Of a stretch of DNA of 39,503 bases, positions 7,604 to 14,362 are shown piece by piece; the first letter of the stretch is position 1; each line of letters starts with the position of its first letter. Under the pieces are notes generated by a model. That model had not been told where the DNA came from and searched no databases. It was given only the letters and a program-made list of their open reading frames with translations. The DNA is taken from assembly GCA_002256995.1 (NCBI GenBank), contig NCGX01000033.1, positions 1 to 39,503 of the forward strand, in the 5' to 3' direction. Position numbers and translations under genes: made by a program. Source of the DNA: Hydrogenophilales bacterium 16-64-40. GTDB lineage: Bacteria; Pseudomonadota; Gammaproteobacteria; Burkholderiales; Thiobacillaceae.

Positions 7604-7982
7604 ACTGGCTGTCGCCCAGGCATTGGTCGAACGGGTGGATGCCGTGATCGCGCAGCATCAGGCGAGCACCGCCACCTTAATTCGCGTGCGTATCGGCCCG
7701 CTCGCCGGCGTGGTGCCCGAACTGCTGGCCACGGCTTTTCCGCTGGCAGCAGCCGGCAGCCGCATGGAACACGCCCAACTCGAATTCATCCACGCGCCGA
7801 TCCAGGTGCGCTGCCGGACCTGCGGCGCCGAGACCGAAGCCGCGATGAACCGCCTGACCTGCGGCGCCTGCGGCGACTGGCACACCCAGATCCTCTCCGG
7901 CGACGAACTGCTGCTCGAAAGCGTCGAATTGATCAACGATACCCCTCTCGACTCTCCACTCTCCGCTCATCCAAATGTGTGA
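7596..7982 (+). CDS. hypA: Hydrogenase nickel incorporation protein HypA (GTG start)
   Basis: 128 residues read from a GTG at 7596, giving (f)Met-His-Glu-Leu; His2 is the nickel ligand conserved in all HypA proteins, which fixes this start. GGAGGA at 7585-7590 lies 5 bases upstream. A zinc site is formed by Cys 73/76 (CRTC) and 89/92 (CGAC). HypA delivers nickel with HypB to the hydrogenase large subunit. The last 16 residues (about 113-128) go beyond the usual HypA end and are encoded partly by a 7-base tandem repeat (7945-7972), so the tail is probably not functional. The end overlaps hypB by 8 bases. Confidence 0.95.
   Translation: MHELAVAQALVERVDAVIAQHQASTATLIRVRIGPLAGVVPELLATAFPLAAAGSRMEHAQLEFIHAPIQVRCRTCGAETEAAMNRLTCGACGDWHTQILSGDELLLESVELINDTPLDSPLSAHPNV
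7945..7972 (+). repeat. Four tandem 7-bp units in the 3' end of hypA
   Basis: CTCTCGA, CTCTCCA, CTCTCCG and CTCATCC lie end to end at 7945-7972. The units encode the odd C-terminal tail of HypA. A similar 7-base tandem (GTGAGGG-like) is found at 35085-35105 before narG. Confidence 0.7.
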
Positions 7983-8784
7983 TACCTGCGGCTGCAACCT
8001 CACTCCCGGCAACCAACACCTCGCATTCAAGCCCGTCGCCAAGGGTGCGACCGCGGTGTCCGTCCTCAAAGGCCTGTTGGCGAAGAACGACGACCAGGCC
8101 GCGCACAACCGCGAGCACTTCGACCGCCGCGGCCTCCTCGCGATCAACCTCATGTCCTCGCCCGGCTCGGGCAAGACCGCGCTACTCGAAGCCACGCTCG
8201 TCGCGCTGAAAAATGAATTCACCTGCGCCGTGATCGAGGGCGATCTCGAAACCGAGAACGACGCCGAGCGCATCCGCGCCAAGGGCGTGCAGGCGCACCA
8301 GATCGTCACCGGCACCGCCTGCCACCTCGACGCCCACCTGGTGCACAACGCGCTGCATCACATGACGCTCGACGGCGTCGACCTGCTGTTCATCGAGAAC
8401 GTCGGCAACCTGGTCTGCCCCGCCAGCTTCGACCTCGGCCAGCACCTCAACGTCACCCTGCTCTCGGTCACCGAAGGCGACGACAAGCCGGCCAAATATC
8501 CGGTGATGTTCCGCGCCGCCGACGCCATGCTCCTGACCAAGACCGATCTCCTGGCCGTGCTCGACGACTTCGATTGCGACAAAGCCGAGGCGAACCTGCG
8601 CAATCTCGCCAATCCGGCGCCGGTGATGCGGCTGTCGGCGCGCAAGGAACTGGACATGGAGGCCTGGTACGCCTGGCTGCGCGAACAGCTTGCCGCGCAG
8701 CGCGCCCGCGTGGCACAGGGCCAGTCGCGCCGTCCCGCGATCCAGTCGGACGGCCAGACATACCACAGCACAACTGTGTGTTAG
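7975..8784 (+). CDS. hypB: Hydrogenase nickel-insertion GTPase HypB
   Basis: A 269-residue GTPase. The N-terminus MCDTCGC is the high-affinity nickel motif. There is no His-rich stretch after it, so this form probably does not store nickel. The P-loop is SSPGSGKT (61-68), followed by EGDLETENDAERI and ENVGNLVCPASFDLG, and the base-recognition motif TKTD. It works with HypA in GTP-driven nickel insertion. Odd point: the stop codon TAG (8782-8784) lies inside the core site GTTAGGC at 8780-8786, which marks the left edge of an inserted gene cassette. The last residues (about GQTYHSTTVC) may therefore differ from the ancestral protein. Confidence 0.96.
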   Translation: MCDTCGCNLTPGNQHLAFKPVAKGATAVSVLKGLLAKNDDQAAHNREHFDRRGLLAINLMSSPGSGKTALLEATLVALKNEFTCAVIEGDLETENDAERIRAKGVQAHQIVTGTACHLDAHLVHNALHHMTLDGVDLLFIENVGNLVCPASFDLGQHLNVTLLSVTEGDDKPAKYPVMFRAADAMLLTKTDLLAVLDDFDCDKAEANLRNLANPAPVMRLSARKELDMEAWYAWLREQLAAQRARVAQGQSRRPAIQSDGQTYHSTTVC

Positions 8785-9293
8785 GCATATAAATTATCAC
8801 CGTGACTTACTCTTACCAGAAAGCTGAACAAACAGAAAAAGAAGCCATCTTCAAGCTGTACTGCTTGGTAATGCGAAGCTACGTTTCTGAAATATGGGGC
8901 TGGGATGAAGCGTGGCAGGATGAGGATTTCTCCACTTACTTTGATCCAAAACGCATTATGTTGGTGCACAAAGAGCGCGAGCTGGTCGGGTATTCCCATG
9001 TCGAAAATCGGGACGGCCAGCTATTCATTAGAATGATCGTTGTTCACCCTCATCACCAGCGAAAGGGCATCGGAAGAAAGCTACTTGAGTTTGTGATTAC
9101 ATCGGGTAAGGAACAATCCAAGAGAATCGGATTGGAAGTGTTCAAAATCAATCATGAGGCAAAGAAATTCTATGAAAGGCATGGCTTCAATGTTGAAGGT
9201 GAAACTTCCAGCAGTTACGTTATGGGGCTCATGCCTAACAATCAGGTCAACAAGAACGCATCGCGCTAATGCGCTCGCGACGAGCCTGAGGCG
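8781..9293 (+). mobile_element. Integron-type gene cassette 1 (GNAT gene plus attC)
   Basis: The left edge is a core site GTTAGGC (8780-8786). The right edge is GTTAGGA (9293-9299) at the end of an attC-like site. The first bases of the unit, TTAGGC, are the exact complement of the R'' box GCCTAAC at 9233-9239 in the same unit, the hallmark of an integron cassette that closes into a circle. The 513-bp unit holds one promoterless ORF, nearly filling it, with lower GC than hypB and hypD. No integrase gene is in the window, so this may be an off-target insertion or a remnant. Confidence 0.75.
8802..9269 (+). CDS. GNAT family N-acetyltransferase (cassette-borne)
   Basis: 155 residues from a GTG start (MTYSYQKAEQTEKEAIFKLY). 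The GNAT core is clear: the acetyl-CoA pyrophosphate-binding segment is VHPHHQRKGIGRKLLEFV (R/Q-x-x-G-x-G/A), followed by the C-terminal AKKFYERHGFNVEG. The substrate cannot be told from the sequence. The motif SYVSEIWGWDEAWQ is found in a GNAT subgroup often seen in mobile cassettes. The base composition is clearly more AT-rich than the hyp genes on both sides. No strong ribosome site precedes the GTG. The stop TAA (9267-9269) lies in the hairpin loop of the attC site. It is probably not a hydrogenase gene. Confidence 0.88.
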   Translation: MTYSYQKAEQTEKEAIFKLYCLVMRSYVSEIWGWDEAWQDEDFSTYFDPKRIMLVHKERELVGYSHVENRDGQLFIRMIVVHPHHQRKGIGRKLLEFVITSGKEQSKRIGLEVFKINHEAKKFYERHGFNVEGETSSSYVMGLMPNNQVNKNASR

Positions 9294-9299
9294 TTAGGA
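9233..9299 (+). repeat. attC recombination site of cassette 1
   Basis: The R'' box GCCTAAC (9233-9239) pairs with R' GTTAGGA (9293-9299). The inner boxes TCAGG (9242-9246) and CCTGA (9285-9289) pair as L''/L', leaving a 2/3-base unpaired spacer between the two sets. The centre folds further (GCGC TAAT GCGC, 9263-9274). Total length is 67 bases, within the known attC range. Confidence 0.75.
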
Positions 9300-9987
9300 C
9301 TCATCGCCATGTACATCCCAGAACACTTCAAGGAAACAAACCCAGCGCGTATTTCAGCGCTAATCGAAAGCCATCCTTTTGGGATGCTGGTCACGGCTCC
9401 GGAGGGCGTGCCCTTTGTCAGTCACCTGCCCTTCATTTTTGAGCGCCCCGCAGGTACACAAGGCAAGCTGCGCGGCCACATGGCGCGGGCAAATCCACAG
9501 TGGCAGCACTTCTCGATAGGCAGTGAGGTACTGGCTGTCTTTCAAGGGCCAGATGCTTATGTTTCCCCTTCGTGGTATTCGTCGCCCGGCGTTCCAACAT
9601 GGAATTACGCGGTAGTTCACCTACGTGGGAAACCCCGGCTCATTGAAGACGAGTTCGAGCTTGAAGCCTTGCTTGAACAACTAACCCATGTTCATGAATC
9701 GCACATGTCAAATCCGTGGAAACCCGACCTTACCGGCGAGCGGCGCTCAAAACTTCTCAACATGATTGTGGGTTTCGAAATCGAAATCACACACATTCAA
9801 GGCAAGTTCAAACTCAGCCAAAACCGCCCGCTTGAAGATCAGCAGGAGGTGGTTGAAGAATTGAACCAATCAAACAATCAATCCGATACCGCAGTTGCAA
9901 AACTCATGTCGGGGTTCATTCATGACAAGTCCTAATAGACTTGAAGTCGGCTTTCGCCCGCTTCCAGCCAGCCCCTTACCTTGAACG
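9294..9987 (+). mobile_element. Possible integron-type cassette 2 (paiB-like gene, degenerate right end)
   Basis: The unit starts with TTAGGAC (9294-9300) and, after its single gene, carries GTCCTAAT (9929-9936), whose first seven bases are the exact complement of that start. This is the relation expected between a cassette's first bases and its R'' box, though the invariant AAC is AAT here. No closing GTTRRRY core is found between 9937 and the hypD start at 9988, so the right end is either decayed or deleted. The true right boundary is therefore uncertain. Confidence 0.5.
9309..9935 (+). CDS. PaiB-like FMN-binding split-barrel protein (cassette-borne)
   Basis: 208 residues of the PaiB/FMN-binding family: the start MYIPEHFKETNPARISALIESHPFG, the central YVSPSWYSSPGVPTWNYAVVHLRGKP and the C-terminal IVGFEIEITHIQGKFKLSQNR are all typical. 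The family has a pyridoxamine-phosphate-oxidase-like fold. In Bacillus subtilis PaiB is paired with a GNAT enzyme, PaiA, and affects degradative-enzyme and sporulation genes; a molecular role here is unknown. A GNAT gene also lies just upstream here, which may be chance. AGGA in the cassette core site (9296-9299) is 9 bases before the ATG and probably serves as ribosome site. GC is lower than in the hyp genes. Confidence 0.88.
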   Translation: MYIPEHFKETNPARISALIESHPFGMLVTAPEGVPFVSHLPFIFERPAGTQGKLRGHMARANPQWQHFSIGSEVLAVFQGPDAYVSPSWYSSPGVPTWNYAVVHLRGKPRLIEDEFELEALLEQLTHVHESHMSNPWKPDLTGERRSKLLNMIVGFEIEITHIQGKFKLSQNRPLEDQQEVVEELNQSNNQSDTAVAKLMSGFIHDKS

Positions 9988-11085
9988 ATGGATAAGGCCC
10001 GCGCCTGGCTAGAGAAAATCCACGCCCTCGAATTCGACCGCACGGTCAAGATCATGAACGTGTGCGGCGGCCACGAGCGCTCGATCACCCACGCCGGCCT
10101 GCGCGGGGCCTTGCCGGACTGGGTCGAGCTGGTGCCGGGCCCCGGTTGCCCGGTGTGCGTGTGCCCGGAAGAGGACGTCTACCAGGCGATGCAACTGGCG
10201 CTCAAGGACCGTGTGATCCTGGTCGCCTTCGGCGACATGCTGCGAGTGCCGGTCAACGTGAAGAAGGGCGAGGTGCGCTCGCTGGCCGAAGCGCAGGCCG
10301 CCGGTGTAGACGTGCGGCCGATCGCCAGCCCGCTCGATGCGCGCAGGATTGCGCGGGAGCATCCTGATCGGCCGGTGGTGTTCTTCGCTGCGGGCTTCGA
10401 GACCACGACCGCGCCGGTCGCGGCGATGCTGGCGGAAGGCATTCCGGACAATCTCTCGATCCTGCTGTCCGGCCGGCTGACCTGGCCGGCGGTGGCGATG
10501 CTGCTCGACTCCGGAGCCCCCGGTTTCGACGCGCTGGTCGCGCCCGGCCACGTCTCCACCGTGATGGGGCCGGAAGAATGGGCCTTCGTCGTCGACCGCC
10601 ACGAGATCCCCGCTGCGGTCGCCGGCTTCGCGCCGGAATCCTTGCTGGCGTCGTTCTATTCGGTGCTGCGCCAGCTCAAAAGCGGCGAGCGCTTCCTCGA
10701 CAACTGCTATCGCGAAGTCGCACATCCCGGCGGCAATCTGACCGGCCGCCGCCTGCTCGATGAAACCCTGGCCATCGTCGACGCCAACTGGCGCGGCATC
10801 GGCATCATTCCCAACTCGGGCTATGCGCTGAAGCCTGCCTTCGCCAAACACGACGCCCGCCTGCTGTTCCCCGACCATTCCGACCCCACTCGCCGCCGCG
10901 CCGGCGAAATGCCGCCCGGCTGCGATTGCGCGCAGGTGGTGCTGGGCAAGATCTATCCCAACCAGTGCCGCATCTACGGCCGTGCCTGCACCCCGCGCAA
11001 CCCGGTCGGCCCCTGCATGGTGTCGGACGAAGGCGCCTGCCGTATCTGGTGGGCGGGCGGCGTGCGCGTAGCCGTCGATGCCTGA
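9988..11085 (+). CDS. hypD: Hydrogenase Fe-ligand assembly protein HypD
   Basis: 365 residues, the usual length. HypD is the scaffold on which the Fe(CN)2CO group is built with HypC and HypE. Visible motifs are NVCGGHERSI (Cys26, the Fe-binding site), GPGCPVC (Cys 54 and 57), FFAAGFETTTAP, and the C-terminal cysteines (CDCAQVV, NQCRIYGRAC, GPCMVSDEGAC) that bind the [4Fe-4S] cluster. The ATG at 9988 has no clear ribosome site upstream, unlike the other hyp genes; this fits disruption of its original 5' context by the inserted cassettes. It overlaps hypF by 8 bases. Confidence 0.96.
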   Translation: MDKARAWLEKIHALEFDRTVKIMNVCGGHERSITHAGLRGALPDWVELVPGPGCPVCVCPEEDVYQAMQLALKDRVILVAFGDMLRVPVNVKKGEVRSLAEAQAAGVDVRPIASPLDARRIAREHPDRPVVFFAAGFETTTAPVAAMLAEGIPDNLSILLSGRLTWPAVAMLLDSGAPGFDALVAPGHVSTVMGPEEWAFVVDRHEIPAAVAGFAPESLLASFYSVLRQLKSGERFLDNCYREVAHPGGNLTGRRLLDETLAIVDANWRGIGIIPNSGYALKPAFAKHDARLLFPDHSDPTRRRAGEMPPGCDCAQVVLGKIYPNQCRIYGRACTPRNPVGPCMVSDEGACRIWWAGGVRVAVDA

Positions 11086-13303
11086 GCGCATCGCGCAGCA
11101 CATCACGATCAGCGGCCGGGTGCAGGGCGTGGGCTTCCGGCCCTTCGTCTACCGCTTGGCGCAGCAACACGGCATCACCGGCTGGGTGCGCAACGTCGAC
11201 GGCGCGGTGGAAATCCATGCCGAGGGCGCGCCTACACAACTCCGGCATTTCAGCGATGCGCTGCTGAAGGAAGCGCCGCCGCTGTCCGCCCCCGGCCCGC
11301 TTGCCGTCACCGCCTGCGCACCCGAGCACGCCGAAGCGTTTTCCATTGTCGACAGCCAGTCGAACAGCGCCGCCGATATTCATTTGCCCGCAGACGGCTT
11401 CGTCTGCGCCGAGTGCCTCGCCGAGCTGCACGACCCGGCCAACCGCCGCCAGCGCTACCCCTTCATCAACTGCACCCAGTGCGGCCCGCGCTACACGCTG
11501 ATCACCGCCCTGCCCTACGACCGCCCGAATACGGCCATGCGCGATTTTGGGTTGTGCCCGGATTGCCGGCAGGAATATGAAAACCCGCTCGATCGGCGTT
11601 TTCATGCCGAGCCGATCGCCTGCCCGGCGTGCGGCCCGCATCTGCAGTTCGTTTCGGGCGATGAAATGCACGAAGGCGATGAAGCCGTGCTGGCGGCTGC
11701 GGTCGCGGCGCTCAGGGCCGGGAAAATCCTTGCGGTGAAAGGCGTCGGGGGCTATCACCTGATGTGCGATGCCATGAACGACGCAGCTGTTTCAAGCCTG
11801 CGCGCCCGCAAGCCACGGCCGGCGAAACCGCTGGCGGTGATGTTCCGCGATATCGACGCGCTACGCGGCGCCGTGCAGGTGGCGCCTGACATGGAGTCTT
11901 TCCTGGCATCGCCCGAGCGCCCCATCGTGCTGCTGCCGAAGCGCGCCGATGCGTCGCTGTCCGAATTCATCGCCCCCGGCCTCGCCGAAATCGGCTGCCT
12001 CTTGCCGTACTCGCCCTTGCACGATCTGCTGCTTGCCGACTTCGGCGGCCCGCTGGTGGCGACCTCGGGCAATCTTTCCGGCGAGCCGGTGCTGACCGAC
12101 AGGCAGGAAGCGCAGACCCGCCTCGCCCATATCGCCGATGCCTTCGTGCACCACGACCGGCCCATCGTGCGCCCGGCCGACGACCCGGTGTATCGCGTCA
12201 TCGCGGGCGTGCCACGGCCGCTGCGCCTCGGGCGCGGCAGCGCGCCGCTGGAGCTGGAATTGCCCGCGGCCCTGCCCGAACCCGTGCTGGCGCTCGGCAG
12301 CCACATGAAGAACACGCTCTGCCTCGCCTGGGGCACGCGTGCTGTCGTCTTGCCGCATATCGGCGAGCTCGACACGCCGCGCAGCCTCGATACGCTGGCG
12401 CAGGTGGCGGCGGACCTGCAGCGCCTGTACCAGGTGCAGGCCTCGCGCTTGCTGGTGGATCGGCATCCCGGCTACGGCTATCGCCGCTTTGCCCGTAACA
12501 GCGGATTGCCGCTGGCCGAAATCTGGCATCACCCCGCCCACGCCTCGGCGCTGGCGTGGGAATTTCCGGCCGTCGATGAATGGATCGTGTTCGCCTGGGA
12601 CGGCGTCGGCCTCGGCGAGGACGGCAGCCTGTGGGGCGGCGAAGCCTTCACCGGCGCGCCCGGCCACTGGCAGCGCGCTGCCTCGTTCCGGCTGTTCCAC
12701 CTGCCCGGCGGCGACAAGGCTGGGCGCGAACCGTGGCGCGCCGCGGCGGCGCTGTCGTGGGAGACGGATCAGCCCGCGCCCTTCGCCCCCGAGCCGCTGC
12801 ATCAGGCGTGGTCGGCGCGGCTCAACAGCCCCCCCAGTTCGTCGGTCGGTCGCCTGTTCGATGCGGCGGCCGCGCTGTGCGGCGTCTGCACCCACGCCAG
12901 CTTCGAGGGCGAAGGCCCGATGCGGCTGGAAGCCGCCGCATACGTTGCGGACGGCCAGACCATCGAATTGCCGCTCGAGCGCGATCCGGCCGGCATCTGG
13001 CGCAGCGACTGGGCACCGCTCCTGCCGATGCTCACCGACACCACTCGCCCGGTCGCCGAGCGCGCGGCCCGCTTTCATCTCAGCCTGGCGCAGGCGCTGG
13101 TCGATCAGGCGCAACAGCTGCGCGCGCAAACCGGTATCCAGTCGGTCGGCCTTAGCGGCGGTGTGTTCCAGAACCGCCTGCTCGCCGAAGCCGCGATTCG
13201 CCTGCTTGAGGACGCTGGCTTCGACGTCTGCCTGCCGCAACGTGTTCCCGTCAACGATGCCGGGTTAAGCTTCGGCCAGGTCATCGAATTTCTTCACCGC
13301 TAA
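11078..13303 (+). CDS. hypF: Carbamoyltransferase HypF
   Basis: A 741-residue multidomain enzyme that makes the thiocyanate precursor of the hydrogenase CN ligands from carbamoyl phosphate, passing it to HypE. Domains in order: acylphosphatase (about 8-90, with GRVQGVGFRPFVYRLA), two zinc fingers (Cys 110/113/132/135 and 160/163/182/185), a YrdC-like domain (about 200-380, with KGVGGYHLMCDA), and a Kae1-like carbamoyltransferase domain with the metal motif HHPAHAS and the late GLSGGVFQNRLL. Length and order are normal. It starts inside the hypD end and is followed by hypE after 6 bases. Confidence 0.97.
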   Translation: MPERIAQHITISGRVQGVGFRPFVYRLAQQHGITGWVRNVDGAVEIHAEGAPTQLRHFSDALLKEAPPLSAPGPLAVTACAPEHAEAFSIVDSQSNSAADIHLPADGFVCAECLAELHDPANRRQRYPFINCTQCGPRYTLITALPYDRPNTAMRDFGLCPDCRQEYENPLDRRFHAEPIACPACGPHLQFVSGDEMHEGDEAVLAAAVAALRAGKILAVKGVGGYHLMCDAMNDAAVSSLRARKPRPAKPLAVMFRDIDALRGAVQVAPDMESFLASPERPIVLLPKRADASLSEFIAPGLAEIGCLLPYSPLHDLLLADFGGPLVATSGNLSGEPVLTDRQEAQTRLAHIADAFVHHDRPIVRPADDPVYRVIAGVPRPLRLGRGSAPLELELPAALPEPVLALGSHMKNTLCLAWGTRAVVLPHIGELDTPRSLDTLAQVAADLQRLYQVQASRLLVDRHPGYGYRRFARNSGLPLAEIWHHPAHASALAWEFPAVDEWIVFAWDGVGLGEDGSLWGGEAFTGAPGHWQRAASFRLFHLPGGDKAGREPWRAAAALSWETDQPAPFAPEPLHQAWSARLNSPPSSSVGRLFDAAAALCGVCTHASFEGEGPMRLEAAAYVADGQTIELPLERDPAGIWRSDWAPLLPMLTDTTRPVAERAARFHLSLAQALVDQAQQLRAQTGIQSVGLSGGVFQNRLLAEAAIRLLEDAGFDVCLPQRVPVNDAGLSFGQVIEFLHR

Positions 13304-13309
13304 CAACCC

Positions 13310-14314
13310 ATGGACGACACCCGTATTCTTCTCGCGCACGGCAACGGCGGCCGCCTGATGCGCGAGCTCATCACCGATATCTTCGCCCGCCATCTCGGCA
13401 ACCCGCTGCTCGACACCGACGCCGATGCGGTGGCGCTGCCGCATGTGGACGGCGATCTCATGGTCACCACCGACGGCTTTACCGTCGAGCCACTCGAATT
13501 TCCCGGCGGCAACATCGGTTCGTTGGCCGTGCACGGCGTGGTCAACGACCTGGCAGTGGCCGGGGCCGATCCGCTCTATTTCACCCTGTCGGCGTTGATC
13601 GAGGAAGGGCTGGAAATCGCGAAGCTGGACCACTACATCACCAGCTTTGCACGGGCCGCGCGCCAGAACCACGTCGCCGTGGTGGCAGGCGACACCAAGG
13701 TGGTGCGTCGCGGCGAAGGCAGCGGCCTCTATCTGACCGTCACCGGCATCGGCGTGCGGCGCGCGGGCGCGAATCTGACGATGAGCCGCATCGCGCCGGG
13801 CGACGCGGTGCTGGTTTCCGGCCCGGTCGGCGATCACGGCATTGCGGTGATGCTGGCGCGCGAGCAGTTCGGTCTGGCAGGCGAGCTGCGCTCGGATTCC
13901 GCCTCGGTGCTGCCGCTGGCGCGCGCCATCCGCGACTTCCCTGACCTCAAATTCATGCGCGACCCGACGCGCGGCGGGCTCGCCACCGTGGCCCACGAAA
14001 TCGCGCGCGCCAGCGGCCACAGCGTGGCACTCGAGCAGAACGCGGTGCCGCTGCGTCCGGAAGTCGTGTCGGTGTGCGAAATGCTGGGCTACGACCCCTA
14101 CTTTCTGGCATGCGAAGGCCGCATCGTTGCCGTCGTCGACCCTTTCGCGGCCGGCGACGTGCTCGCCCGCTGGCGCGCGCTGCCGGAAGGCCGCGACGCC
14201 TGCATCATCGGCCGCATCGAGGTGGGGGGCGGGCGGGTGATCCTGGAAACCCCGCTCGGCGGCCGCCGCATTTTGGACGAACTGGAAGACGACCCGCTGC
14301 CGCGGATCTGCTGA
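13310..14314 (+). CDS. hypE: Carbamoyl dehydratase HypE
   Basis: 334 residues of the PurM/ThiL-like ATPase family. HypE dehydrates the carbamoyl group placed on its C-terminal cysteine to a thiocyanate, the source of CN for the Ni-Fe site. The C-terminus is PRIC, the required ending. The N-terminal LLAHGNGGRLMRELI and the RDPTRGGLATVAHEIA segment are typical ATP-binding motifs. It is the last gene of the hyp operon and converges on the copper ATPase gene with 48 bases between; no hairpin terminator is evident in that gap. Confidence 0.97.
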   Translation: MDDTRILLAHGNGGRLMRELITDIFARHLGNPLLDTDADAVALPHVDGDLMVTTDGFTVEPLEFPGGNIGSLAVHGVVNDLAVAGADPLYFTLSALIEEGLEIAKLDHYITSFARAARQNHVAVVAGDTKVVRRGEGSGLYLTVTGIGVRRAGANLTMSRIAPGDAVLVSGPVGDHGIAVMLAREQFGLAGELRSDSASVLPLARAIRDFPDLKFMRDPTRGGLATVAHEIARASGHSVALEQNAVPLRPEVVSVCEMLGYDPYFLACEGRIVAVVDPFAAGDVLARWRALPEGRDACIIGRIEVGGGRVILETPLGGRRILDELEDDPLPRIC

Positions 14315-14362
14315 ATAGCGGTACGGAAATTATTCTCGGGGCTGCCGGCCGCGTCGGTGTCT

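Noticed and set aside
9937-9987. A complete attC right end for cassette 2
   Set aside because: No GTTRRRY core occurs in this stretch, so a full site cannot be claimed.
14315-14362. Terminator between hypE and the copper ATPase gene
   Set aside because: No stem followed by a T-run could be found in the 48-base gap.
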